64,000 bases of DNA from Amycolatopsis sp. DSM 110486. GTDB taxonomy: Bacteria > Actinomycetota > Actinomycetes > Mycobacteriales > Pseudonocardiaceae. The stretch's first letter is position 1; the number at the start of each line of letters is the position of its first letter. The notes beneath the pieces are model-generated. The model was given only the letters and a program-made list of their open reading frames with translations. It was not told where the DNA came from and did no database searches. Shown piece by piece: positions 46,601 to 55,048 of the stretch. The DNA is taken from contig NZ_CP080519.1 of NCBI RefSeq assembly GCF_019468465.1, forward strand, positions 3,921,001-3,985,000, written 5' to 3'. The translations under genes and the position numbers were made by a program.

Positions 46601-47995
46601 GTGATGCGAAGCGACACCGTCGTCCGGCCGGCCATCGACAGGTGGCTGCCGCTCGGTGTCGCGGCCGTGTCAGCCGCCGTGTTCCTGCTGGCCAGCCGAC
46701 ATTTGGTCGACGACGCATACGTCACGCTGTCCTACGCCCGCAATCTCGCCCTGCACGGCCACTGGGGCCTCGTCGAGCAAGGCACGGCCAACACGGCCAC
46801 CTCGCCGCTGCACGTAGCCGCTGTGGCCGCCGTGACGGTCGTTGTGCGCGACGCGGTGGTGGGGGCCGGCGTGGTGTTCGTGGCCGCGCAGGTGCTGCTC
46901 GCGACAGGACTCAACAGGCTCGCCGAAAAAACCGGCCTCCCGCGCCAGTTCGTGCTGCTCGCCTTCGCCGCCTTGCTGCTCAACCCGCTGCTCGTGTCAG
47001 CGGTCGGGCTGGAGGTGTTGCCTGCGGCGGCCGGTGCGGTGTGGATGCTGGTGTTCGCGACGGAACGGCGGCCCGCCGCGCTCGGGTTTGCCGCCGGGGC
47101 CTTGCTGCTCGTGCGGGTCGATCTGCTGGTGGTCGCGCTGGTGGTGTTCGTGGCGCGGCCGAGGTTCTGGGAGGGCGTCTGGCGGACGACGTTCGCGGCC
47201 CTTGTCGTTGCGGTGCCGTGGTTTGCGTTCAGCTGGTTCGTGCTCGGGTCGGCGGTGCCGGACACCGTCGTCTTTCAGCAGCCGACGGTGCCGTGGCTCG
47301 ACTTCCCGGCCGCCACGCTGATTTCGTTTCTGCCGGTGCCGCTCGCGGCCATCGTGGCGCTGGTCCGCCGGGACGAAGCCACTCGGCCGTTCGCCGTACT
47401 CGCGGGGGCCGGGATCGTGCACTCGGTGGTCGTCGCGTCGCCTGATCCGTGGTCGTACGCGCCCGCGATCGTTGGTGCGACGGTGTTTCTCGCGGCGTGG
47501 ATCTGCGTGACGCCGCACCGCGTCCCGGCGGCGGCCGCGGCGGGGCTGGTGCTCGCCGCCGCGGTCGGCGTGTATGTGGCGCCCGGTCTGCCGCGACGGT
47601 TCGCGCCGATCACGGGCAACCTCGCCGCGACGGATGAGTACCGCGAGATCGGCACGCAGCTGGCCACGCTGGCGAAGGGGCGCGCCGTGGAGAGCCCCAG
47701 CGAAACGGGTGCGCTCGCGTACGCGTGCGATTGTCACCTCGTCGGCGAGTTCTCCGACCGCGGTGCCGTCGACCCCGCGATCACCGAGACGAAGCTGCGC
47801 AGCAACGAGCTCGGCCGGGCCCTGATCGAAGCCAACTTCCACCACTTCGACCACGGCGTCGCGCCCACGACCCCGGACCTGGTGCTCGAAACGACGCCGC
47901 GCGCGCCTCCGCCGACGGCGCTGGCGGCCTGGACCATCGACTCACCCCGCGCCGGCATGCAGCACCTCTACCTGGCGCCGGCGCGCGGGCAGTGA
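46601..47995 (+). CDS. AftB-like GT-C glycosyltransferase, second
   Basis: 464 residues with about ten membrane helices. The first external loop HLVDDAYVTLSYARNLALHGHWG carries the D-D-A-Y/F-x-x-x-x-Y/R-A-R-N signature of AftB-like enzymes, but the NPGxRxEG stretch is replaced by EQGTANTATSPL. The soluble domain (about 330-464) is shorter than in AftB (over 600 residues). In mycobacteria aftB lies directly after ubiA, the relative position here apart from one intervening gene. It is therefore a candidate arabinofuranosyl or related transferase. The ATG at 46604 is an equally good start. Confidence 0.75.
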   Translation: MMRSDTVVRPAIDRWLPLGVAAVSAAVFLLASRHLVDDAYVTLSYARNLALHGHWGLVEQGTANTATSPLHVAAVAAVTVVVRDAVVGAGVVFVAAQVLLATGLNRLAEKTGLPRQFVLLAFAALLLNPLLVSAVGLEVLPAAAGAVWMLVFATERRPAALGFAAGALLLVRVDLLVVALVVFVARPRFWEGVWRTTFAALVVAVPWFAFSWFVLGSAVPDTVVFQQPTVPWLDFPAATLISFLPVPLAAIVALVRRDEATRPFAVLAGAGIVHSVVVASPDPWSYAPAIVGATVFLAAWICVTPHRVPAAAAAGLVLAAAVGVYVAPGLPRRFAPITGNLAATDEYREIGTQLATLAKGRAVESPSETGALAYACDCHLVGEFSDRGAVDPAITETKLRSNELGRALIEANFHHFDHGVAPTTPDLVLETTPRAPPPTALAAWTIDSPRAGMQHLYLAPARGQ

Positions 47996-47999
47996 CCGG

Positions 48000-48635
48000 T
48001 CAGCGCACGGTCGCCGGCCGCTGCCACACCGTGCGCATCGAACCCTCGCGCACGAGCAGCACCTGCGTCACCACCTGCAGGAGCACGAAGAACGCGATCG
48101 ACACCACCGTGTCCAACGCGGGCACGTCGTCGATGGGCAGCGTGTACGCCATGGCGATGCTCACGCCGCTGTGCACCAGTCCGCCGACGCCCCAGACCAC
48201 GGCGAGCACCCGCCACAGACGCCGGAACGACGGCCGCTGCTCCCACGCGTCGTCGAGCTGCGCGCCCTTGCCCGGCAGCAGCGTGCGGGCGGCCTTGTAG
48301 GTGACCGGCCGGCGGCCGATGACCAGGCTCGCCAGCAGCCAGACGCCGGCGAGCGAACTGAACCACGCGTTGCGCACCAGCAGCAGCCGCGCGTCGCCGG
48401 TGAGCAGCGTCGTCACCACGCTCACGGCGACGATCGCCAGCACGAACAAGCCCATCCCGTCCACTCGCCGCCTCGTGACGGCCGTGTAGAGCACGCGCAA
48501 CGCCGGAGGCAGGCCGCTCAGCAGCAGCGCCCACACGGGCACCACGCCGAACGCCCTCAGCAGGTAGTAGCCCCCGACGGGTGCGCCGATGTCGATGAGC
48601 AGGGCGAACGCGGACGAACGGAAGTCTTTACCCAT
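48000..48635 (-). CDS. VC0807-like polytopic membrane protein
   Basis: 211 residues, about six hydrophobic helices. ALLIDIGAPVGGYYLLRAFGVVPVWALLLSGLPPALRVL is the opening block of the VC0807 family, followed by a second similar helical pair. Function is unknown; no transporter or enzyme motif is visible. Its stop codon and that of the convergent GT-C gene share the 10-bp palindrome TGACCGGTCA. The 165 bp upstream of its start contain nothing I can identify. Confidence 0.72.
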   Translation of the reverse strand: MGKDFRSSAFALLIDIGAPVGGYYLLRAFGVVPVWALLLSGLPPALRVLYTAVTRRRVDGMGLFVLAIVAVSVVTTLLTGDARLLLVRNAWFSSLAGVWLLASLVIGRRPVTYKAARTLLPGKGAQLDDAWEQRPSFRRLWRVLAVVWGVGGLVHSGVSIAMAYTLPIDDVPALDTVVSIAFFVLLQVVTQVLLVREGSMRTVWQRPATVR

Positions 48636-48800
48636 ACGTCCGAGTCTTCGGGGGAACGCGGGCCGGAACCATCGTCGGTCCGGTCACCCGGCATCCACCG
48701 ATCGGTTGATGCCCGTTACTGGCCCGGCCAAAAGTAGGCCGACCCCCACGCGGCACGTAACCGTTGCCACGAAGCCATTCGGCCGTGACTGTGGTCGGAT

Positions 48801-49418
48801 TTAGTAGCGATCGGCACCGTAGCGGCGCGAGAGGGCCCTTCGCACCTTCATCGGCGCCAGCAGGTCACGCTGGGTCAGCGTGGAGCCGTCGGCGAAGGTG
48901 AACCGGATCCCCGGCTCGGGTGGGAAGCTGCGGCCGGGGGTCACGGCGTCGAGCCGCGCCACGACGTCGGCCGGGAACTCCTCGGCCGTCACGAAGAAGT
49001 CCTTCGTGTCCGGCTCGGCCACGAACTTCGTCGGGTACACGAGCGCGAGCCGCCGATCCGTCCAGGTCAGGCGCGCGGCGCCGGCGGAGAACGTCAGGTG
49101 GTCGGCGATCCGCACGGCCACGGCCGTACGCGCCGCGGCTTCCACGCGGTAGGCCAGCGACGGGTCGTCGGTCCAGTCCTCGTCGGGCAGCCCCGCGGGC
49201 GTCGGCCAGCGGCCCGGCGCCGTCGTGACCTTCACCGGCTCGCGCGCCGGCGTGTACGGCAGGTGCAGCGCGCCGCCGACCCACGCGACGACGTGGCCGT
49301 GCGCCGGCGGACAGCCCAGCAGCAGCCGTTCCTTCTTGCGCAGCCACACCTTCGCGTAGTCGCGCTCGATGATCTCGTCGACCTCGCCCGCCTGCTTCAG
49401 CTCCTGCGCGCGCATCAC
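48801..49418 (-). CDS. Unknown cytoplasmic protein, last gene of YbaB/WXG operon
   Basis: 205 residues, no signal peptide or membrane helix. It has a charged N-terminal helix (MMRAQELKQAGEVDEIIERDYAKVWLRKKERLLL) and a beta-rich middle with several aromatic strands (LTWTDRRLALVYPTKFV). I recognise no family. The GTG start overlaps the stop of the preceding gene by 3 bp, the tightest coupling in the operon. An ATG is the next codon. It may be a partner or chaperone of the preceding 238-residue protein. Confidence 0.65.
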   Translation of the reverse strand: MMRAQELKQAGEVDEIIERDYAKVWLRKKERLLLGCPPAHGHVVAWVGGALHLPYTPAREPVKVTTAPGRWPTPAGLPDEDWTDDPSLAYRVEAAARTAVAVRIADHLTFSAGAARLTWTDRRLALVYPTKFVAEPDTKDFFVTAEEFPADVVARLDAVTPGRSFPPEPGIRFTFADGSTLTQRDLLAPMKVRRALSRRYGADRY

Positions 49419-50131
49419 GCGGCTCCGTTCGTGCGGGCCAGCAGCCAGTCGAACGCCTCGGGCTCGGCCACGCCGAACCGCAGGTCGAGCCCGGAACCGT
49501 CCACAAGCGACATCCGCAGGCCCGGTTCACGGCCGCGCGAAGCCACGGCGAACCCCGCGATCTGCTCACGCGGCAGCGACGCCGCCACCTCGAACTCCCG
49601 CACCGCCACCGGCTCACCCTCGCGGTTGGCGCCGTACGTCTTGCGCCGGTCCGTGACGATCTCCGCCACGTCCTTGCCGAACTTCGCCATCCCCCGTCCG
49701 AAGCCCATCGCCTTGCCCAGCAACGACTTCTCCGGCTCCTCGACGGGCTCCGGCGCCACCACGACCCGCAACAGCAGCAATCGCGAGTTGGTCAGCACCC
49801 ACAACGCGGGCCGCGCACCTCTCACCAGCTGCTCGGCGAGAAGCCCGGACCGGTCACCGAAAACGATCACGGCGGGTTTCGGCTTGGGGCCGGTCCCGCC
49901 GCTGCCGCTGTCCTCGTCACCGGACAACGCCGCGTCCACCACCCCGCCGGCGAAATCCGCCAGCCCCGAGCCGACTTTGCGCATGAGACTCTTCGCGGGA
50001 TTGCCGAACTCGTCGAGACCACGGACGTCGTACCCGATGACACCACCGAAGGCAGCCCACAACAAACGTTCATGGGAATGCAGGTGTGGCCGCGCCTGCG
50101 TGGCGGCACCCAGGGGATCGGCGAGATTCAT
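49415..50131 (-). CDS. Unknown cytoplasmic protein of YbaB/WXG operon
   Basis: 238 residues. The N-terminal half includes HERLLWAAFGGVIGYDVRGLDEFGNPAKSLMRKVGSG. The second half looks like a PH-domain-style beta fold, with VLTNSRLLLLRVV, a charged insertion, FEVAASLPREQIAGFAVASRGREPGLRMSLVDGSGLDLRFG and a terminal helix. That resembles bacterial PH-like domains, but I cannot confirm it. The ATG overlaps the stop of the large WXG-like gene by 4 bp. Function is unknown. Confidence 0.65.
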   Translation of the reverse strand: MNLADPLGAATQARPHLHSHERLLWAAFGGVIGYDVRGLDEFGNPAKSLMRKVGSGLADFAGGVVDAALSGDEDSGSGGTGPKPKPAVIVFGDRSGLLAEQLVRGARPALWVLTNSRLLLLRVVVAPEPVEEPEKSLLGKAMGFGRGMAKFGKDVAEIVTDRRKTYGANREGEPVAVREFEVAASLPREQIAGFAVASRGREPGLRMSLVDGSGLDLRFGVAEPEAFDWLLARTNGAA

Positions 50132-51657
50132 TCTTCGAGTGAGAACCCTCGGTCGGTCGCCTCGCGGCGCTCTTCGGCACTGTCGGTCTGCGACTGGATG
50201 TACCCGTACTTCACACCCTGCTCGATGCCCTGCTCGAGGATGTTGCCCTTGGCCCCGCGCCACGCCGCCTTGCCGACACTCGATGTGCCGCTCATGCCGG
50301 CCAGCCGCAAGCCGGTCTCGGTCAGGTTGTGGGTCAGCGCGTCGCTGCCTTCGGTCAGAGCATCGCCGATCACGTTGCCGTCGTCGTCGAGCATCCGCCG
50401 GACGTTCGCGAAGTGGTTGGTCGTTCGCGACATGCCCGTTGCGGAGTCGGCCTTCGTGAGGATCTTCGCGAGCGGGTTCTTGTCGATCAGGTCCGCCACG
50501 CGTTTCTCGAGGAAGTTGCCGTTGCGCAGGCCTTCCACGCGCTCCACGACCTTCTTCAACGGCCCCGTGCGCAGCTTCTGCAGGATCTTCTCGAGTTCCT
50601 CGATGAGCGGCCGAAGCTTGCCCAGCAGCTGCTTGACCTTCATCCCGAGCCGCCCGCCGGTCACCGCGACCTCGCCCGTGGTCGCGGCACCCGCGGCCCC
50701 CACCGACGCGCCGGCCGTGATCCACGAAGCCGCCAGGGCCGCGAGCCACTCGATGATCAGGCCCATCACCAGCTCTTGCAGGATGTCGATCACGATCTCC
50801 ACGAACGCGTCGAACAGGTCCGCCGCCAGCTCCAGGATCTGCTGCAGGCCGCGCACCTCGTCCGCGAACGCCGCCGCGCCCTCGGAGAACTCGCCCATCT
50901 GCGTGCGGAACGCGTCGCCGCCGGAGCCTTCCCACGGCTCCTTCGTGAGGTCCGCGCGCTTGCGCTCGTGCTCGCCGGCGCCGTCGAGCCACTGCGCCAC
51001 CTGCGCCCAGCCCTGCGCGGTGCTGCGCATCTGCTCGGGGTCGCCGATCGCCGGCTCCAGCACGAACTCCACGAGCGGGCTGATCACGATGCCGATGAGG
51101 AACCCGAGCCCGTTGTCGATCAGCGACTTCCCGGGGCTCGTCACCAGCTGGATCTGCTCCATGCGCGTGTGCACGGCCGCGATCGCCACGTCCGGTGGGC
51201 TGCTCGCAGAAGAAACCTCGGTCGACGTCGACAGCCACGAGCTGCCGTAGCCGCCGTTCTGCTCCAGGTAGCTCTTGCGGCCCGCGTCGCCCGCGTGGTT
51301 CACGTCCGACAGCGACCCCGCGCCGCTGCCGCCGTCGGCGAGCTCCTTGCCGAGCCCGGTCACGGCGTCGGTGGTCGCGTCCTCGTGGCCCTGGTACGCC
51401 TGCGCGGCCAGCGTGGTCTTGTCCGCGATCGCCTCCAGGAACGTTTTCGCCTGGTCGGCGAGGTCCTGGCACTCCTGCAACGAGTCGAAGTACTTGTACG
51501 CCATCAGCTCGCCGAGCGGGCCGAAGCAGTCGTCGCTCACGCGTGCCTGCTGCAGCAGCTGCGCGAGGCTGCCGAAGTGCCCGGCCGCTTCCTTCGAGCC
51601 GCTCGCGTGCGCGTTGAGCGCCGCCGGCTCGATCTTGAACCCACTGGTCACGATCAC
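50128..51657 (-). CDS. Large WXG100-like protein, candidate ESX-type substrate
   Basis: 509 residues. The helical N-terminal region (about 1-115) resembles an ESX-secreted helical hairpin (PAALNAHASGSKEAAGHFGSLAQLL...). A second one has the W-x-G turn in KEPWEGSGGDAF (about 235-246) followed by a helix. A hydrophobic stretch (about 285-325) and a charged helical region with KLRPLIEELEKILQKL come next, then a C-terminal domain of about 130 residues with no toxin motif I know. A GTG start overlaps the YbaB stop by 4 bp. It is probably a polymorphic-effector-like or structural type VII protein. Confidence 0.65.
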   Translation of the reverse strand: MIVTSGFKIEPAALNAHASGSKEAAGHFGSLAQLLQQARVSDDCFGPLGELMAYKYFDSLQECQDLADQAKTFLEAIADKTTLAAQAYQGHEDATTDAVTGLGKELADGGSGAGSLSDVNHAGDAGRKSYLEQNGGYGSSWLSTSTEVSSASSPPDVAIAAVHTRMEQIQLVTSPGKSLIDNGLGFLIGIVISPLVEFVLEPAIGDPEQMRSTAQGWAQVAQWLDGAGEHERKRADLTKEPWEGSGGDAFRTQMGEFSEGAAAFADEVRGLQQILELAADLFDAFVEIVIDILQELVMGLIIEWLAALAASWITAGASVGAAGAATTGEVAVTGGRLGMKVKQLLGKLRPLIEELEKILQKLRTGPLKKVVERVEGLRNGNFLEKRVADLIDKNPLAKILTKADSATGMSRTTNHFANVRRMLDDDGNVIGDALTEGSDALTHNLTETGLRLAGMSGTSSVGKAAWRGAKGNILEQGIEQGVKYGYIQSQTDSAEERREATDRGFSLEE

Positions 51658-52166
51658 TCCCGCCGAAGAACGGGACCCCCGAAGTCGTCGTCTTCGACGG
51701 CTCGCGGGTTCGTCTCGTTCCGAGCGTTCTGCGGCGGTTGTGGCATTTGTGGCGGCTGGCCAGGCTGCCCGGGTTGCCCAGGCGCGGCCAGCGAGCTGGC
51801 GGGCGGCGGCGCACTCGGCCCGAGCGGCTCGACGTGCGCGTTGAACGCCTCGCGGAACTGCTCCGCCCGCTCACCCAGCACGGGCTCCACGGTCTGGTTC
51901 AGCGCCGCCGCGGCCTGCTGCGTCGCCGAGCGGATGGCGCCGAGGATCTCCTGCTGCAACGCGGTGTGCGAGCGCCGCATCGCCTGCGGGCTCAGCTGCA
52001 GCCCGAGCACGGCACCCGACGGGGCGACGGTGACCGTCACCGACCCGTCGGCGTTGCGGGCGTGCCCGCGCAGGTTCGCGATCTGGTCCTTGAGTTCGGC
52101 GGCGCGGGCCGCCTGCTCCTGGAACCGCTGGAGCACGGCGTCGAGCCGCGCTGCCTGGCCCGGCAT
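51654..52166 (-). CDS. YbaB/EbfC-like DNA-binding protein
   Basis: 170 residues. The N-terminal 95 residues follow the YbaB pattern (LDAVLQRFQEQAARAAELKDQIANLRGHARNADGSVTVTVAPSGAVLGLQLSPQAMRR), which forms a dimer and in other bacteria binds DNA without strict sequence. The Pro/Gln/Gly-rich tail is specific to the actinobacterial YbaB-WXG gene pairs. It is first in a leftward four-gene operon whose members overlap by 3-4 bp. In such loci YbaB-like proteins may rather be partners of the WXG protein than nucleoid proteins; this is inference. Confidence 0.78.
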   Translation of the reverse strand: MPGQAARLDAVLQRFQEQAARAAELKDQIANLRGHARNADGSVTVTVAPSGAVLGLQLSPQAMRRSHTALQQEILGAIRSATQQAAAALNQTVEPVLGERAEQFREAFNAHVEPLGPSAPPPASSLAAPGQPGQPGQPPQMPQPPQNARNETNPRAVEDDDFGGPVLRRE

Positions 52167-52238
52167 GGTGGAACCCCAGAAAGGTGAAAGACCTTCGTGC
52201 ACCATATGCGACGAAGGTCCCGCCTCGGGCGTTCCCGG

Positions 52239-52994
52239 TCAGATCGGCAGTTTCCGGAAAATCGGACGCGGCACGTGCCGCAGCACCGACATCACCAGCC
52301 GGAACTGCGCCGGCGCCCACACCAAGTCCTTGCCAGTGCGCGCCGCGGCCACGGCGATGTCGGCCACCTGCTCGGCGGTCTGGGCCAGGGGAGCGTCCTT
52401 CAGCCCGGCCGTCATCTTGGTCTTGACGTGACCCGGGCGGACGACGGTGACCTTCACGCCGTGGTCGGCGAGCGCCTCGCCGAGGCCCAGGTAGAAGCCG
52501 TCGAAGCCGGCCTTGGTGGAGCCGTACACGAAGTTCGAGCGCCGCACGCGCTCACCGGCCACCGAGGACAGCGCGATGATCGTGCCGTGGCCCTGGCCCT
52601 TGAGCTTCTCCGACAGCGCCACGCCCACCGACACGGCGGCCGCGTAGTTCACCGTCGCCAGCTCCACGGCCTTGGCGTGGTCCTGCCAGACCTCCTCGGG
52701 GTCGCCCAGCAGGCCGAACGCGACCACGGCCACGTCGATGTCGCCGCCGGCGAACGCGCGGTCGAGCACGGCGGGGTGCGAAGCCGTGTCCTTGGCGTCG
52801 AAGTCCACAGTGGACACCTCGGCGCCGCGATCCTTCAGGCGCTGTGCCGCGGCGTCGAGCCGGGGCGACGGACGCGCGGCCAGCACGACCCGCAGCGGCT
52901 TCTCCGCGAGGTACTTCTCCGCGATGGCCAGCGCGATGTCGGACGTGCCGCCGAGCAGCAGCAGGGACTGGGGGTTGCCAACGGCGTCGATCAC
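52239..52994 (-). CDS. dprE2: Decaprenylphosphoryl-2-keto-beta-D-erythro-pentose reductase
   Basis: 251 residues, SDR fold. The cofactor motif is [18 protein letters not shown], and the catalytic residues lie in [24 protein letters not shown] (Ser, Tyr, Lys). With DprE1 it epimerises decaprenyl-phosphoryl-ribose to decaprenyl-phosphoryl-arabinose: DprE2 uses NADH to reduce the 2-keto intermediate. Its start overlaps the dprE1 stop by 4 bp, the same gene pair as Rv3790-Rv3791 in M. tuberculosis. Confidence 0.95.
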   Translation of the reverse strand: MIDAVGNPQSLLLLGGTSDIALAIAEKYLAEKPLRVVLAARPSPRLDAAAQRLKDRGAEVSTVDFDAKDTASHPAVLDRAFAGGDIDVAVVAFGLLGDPEEVWQDHAKAVELATVNYAAAVSVGVALSEKLKGQGHGTIIALSSVAGERVRRSNFVYGSTKAGFDGFYLGLGEALADHGVKVTVVRPGHVKTKMTAGLKDAPLAQTAEQVADIAVAAARTGKDLVWAPAQFRLVMSVLRHVPRPIFRKLPI

Positions 52995-54364
52995 AGTGCG
53001 AGCCTCCGGCTCATGTCAGAGGCGAAAACGCCTTCGGGGTCAACGGCGGCGCGGACCTTGCGCCACTCCTCGAGCCGCGGGTACATCTTCGCGAACGTCT
53101 CGGCGCCGGTCCGCGAGTCCTTCGCGGTGTACAGGCGGCCGCCCGCGGCGAGCACCTCGTCGTCGAGCTCGAGGCAGAACCGGCTCAGGCCGGTCTTGAT
53201 CGGGAAGTCCACGCTCAGCATCCAGCCGGGCGAGGGCCACGACATCGGCGCCGGGTTGGCGTCGCCCATGCGCTTGAACACGTTGAGGAACGAGTAGTGC
53301 CCCGACGTCGCGATCCGCCGGCAGATGGCCTTGAGCTGGTCTTCCGCGCCGAACGGCACCGAGAACTGGTACTGCAGGAAGCCCTTGGAGCCGTACGCGC
53401 GGTTCCACTCCGAGATCATGTCCAGCGGGTGGTAGAACTGCGTCAGGTTCTGGACCTTGCCGCGCACGCCCTTCTTGGGCACGGTCTTCTGCCACAGCTC
53501 GTTGATCAGGCCGAAGGTGAGCTTGTTGCCCAGGCCGTTGGGGAACACGTCGGGCAGCGTCGCGAGCTTCGGCGCGTCGAACTTCAGCGGTTCGCTGCGC
53601 AGCTTCGCGGGCAGCTGGTCCAGCGTGGCGAGCGAGCCGCGCGAGAACGTGGCCCGGCCGAGCCGCGAGTCCGACGAGATCAGGTCCGGGACCGACATCG
53701 AGTAGTCGTAGTTGAGGTCCGAACCGTCGGTGAACAGCGCGAGGGTCTCGTCGAGGCTCGACGTGCGGTCGGCGTCCACGTAGAAATATGCCGACTCCGT
53801 CTTTTTCATCCGCACGGTGGCGCGCGTGATGATGCCGGTGAGGCCGATGCCGGCCACTGTCGCCCAGAACAGTTCCGCCTCGTCGCCGTCCGGCGTGAGG
53901 GCGCGGACGCGACCGTCGGCCGTGAGCAGGTCCATCGACACCACGTGGTTGCCGAAGCTGCCGGCCGAGTGGTGGTTCTTGCCGTGGATGTCGTTGGCGA
54001 TCGCGCCGCCGATCGTGACCTGGCGCGTGCCCGGCAGCACCGGCACCCAGAGGCCGTGGGGGAGCGCCTCGCGCATGAGCTTGTCGAGGCTCACGCCGGC
54101 GTCGAGGTCGACCAGGCCGGAGTCGGGGTCGATCGAGTGGATGCGGTCGAGCGCGGTCATGTCGACCACCAGGCCGCCGGCGTTCTGCGCCGGGTCGCCG
54201 TAGGAGCGGCCGAGGCCGCGCGCGATGACCCCGCGAGGGCCGGCCGACGCGACGGCGGCCGCGATGGTCTCGACATCAGGCGTGCTCAGGACGTCGGCGA
54301 CGGTCCCGGCGGTGCGTCCCCAGCCGGTGAGCGTGCGTCGCTGTGTGTCGGGTGTCTGGGTCAC
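52991..54364 (-). CDS. dprE1: Decaprenylphosphoryl-beta-D-ribose oxidase
   Basis: 457 residues by the chosen GTG. It has the FAD-binding oxidoreductase (VAO) fold: [53 protein letters not shown] and the C-terminal [15 protein letters not shown]. It oxidises decaprenyl-phosphoryl-ribose at C2, passing electrons to FAD. The active-site Cys that benzothiazinones attack (Cys387 in M. tuberculosis, in GWNICVDFP) is Ser here ([12 protein letters not shown] codon at 53213-53215). The start is uncertain: a GTG five codons earlier is possible. It is divergent from gtrA. Confidence 0.96.
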   Translation of the reverse strand: MTQTPDTQRRTLTGWGRTAGTVADVLSTPDVETIAAAVASAGPRGVIARGLGRSYGDPAQNAGGLVVDMTALDRIHSIDPDSGLVDLDAGVSLDKLMREALPHGLWVPVLPGTRQVTIGGAIANDIHGKNHHSAGSFGNHVVSMDLLTADGRVRALTPDGDEAELFWATVAGIGLTGIITRATVRMKKTESAYFYVDADRTSSLDETLALFTDGSDLNYDYSMSVPDLISSDSRLGRATFSRGSLATLDQLPAKLRSEPLKFDAPKLATLPDVFPNGLGNKLTFGLINELWQKTVPKKGVRGKVQNLTQFYHPLDMISEWNRAYGSKGFLQYQFSVPFGAEDQLKAICRRIATSGHYSFLNVFKRMGDANPAPMSWPSPGWMLSVDFPIKTGLSRFCLELDDEVLAAGGRLYTAKDSRTGAETFAKMYPRLEEWRKVRAAVDPEGVFASDMSRRLAL

Positions 54365-54575
54365 CCATCCAGTAAACACACTGGTGCGGAGCGCCTCCGT
54401 TGAGGGTGGTGGTGGGGGCACGGGTAGGAGTAGCCACGCCGAACGACGCCCGGAACGTGACCCTGAAGCGCTCGCTTCTACACTTTGCGCATCAAGGCAC
54501 AAGCGTCCGCGCGTCAAAGTCGACACGGACAGGGCTTCCCGAGACGACGACGCATCGAGCCGAGAAGGTATTCCA

Positions 54576-55043
54576 GTGGTGGCTACGGAACCGCAGAGTG
54601 AGACGACGGTGACAACACCGGTGGGCCCCGGTCTGCTCGGTCAGCTCATCCGCTTCGGGCTGATCGGCGGGTTCTGCGCGCTGCTCGATCTGGGTACATA
54701 CTCGCTGCTCAGGGCTATCGGCATGGACGCGGTGCCGTGGGTCGACATCGCTCGCGCGATCAGCTTCGTCGTGGGTACGACCACGGCGTTCTTCCTGAAT
54801 CGCCGGTTCACGTTCGCCGGCGGCCGTCGCGATGGCGGCACGCAGGTCGGCAGCTTCATCCTGCTCTACGCCGTGACCTTCCTCGTGGCGGTCGGTGTGA
54901 ACCAGTGGATGCTGCACCTGCTCCCGGAGTCGACGTGGAAGGCCACGTTCGGCTGGGTCGTGTCACAGGCGACGGCGACCGTGATCAATTTCGTCATGCT
55001 CAAGTGGGTCGTGTTTCGTGAGCGGCCGGTAAAGGAGAACTGA
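54576..55043 (+). CDS. GtrA-like membrane protein
   Basis: 155 residues, four membrane helices in the GtrA pattern: [62 protein letters not shown] and a final pair ending [12 protein letters not shown]. In mycobacteria the GtrA-like Rv3789 lies next to dprE1 and is linked to arabinan synthesis, either as a lipid-linked-sugar translocase or as an anchor for AftA-type enzymes. The context here is the same. It starts at GTGGTG after AAGG; its stop is 5 bp before glfT2. Confidence 0.87.
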   Translation: MVATEPQSETTVTTPVGPGLLGQLIRFGLIGGFCALLDLGTYSLLRAIGMDAVPWVDIARAISFVVGTTTAFFLNRRFTFAGGRRDGGTQVGSFILLYAVTFLVAVGVNQWMLHLLPESTWKATFGWVVSQATATVINFVMLKWVVFRERPVKEN

Positions 55044-55048
55044 GTTCG

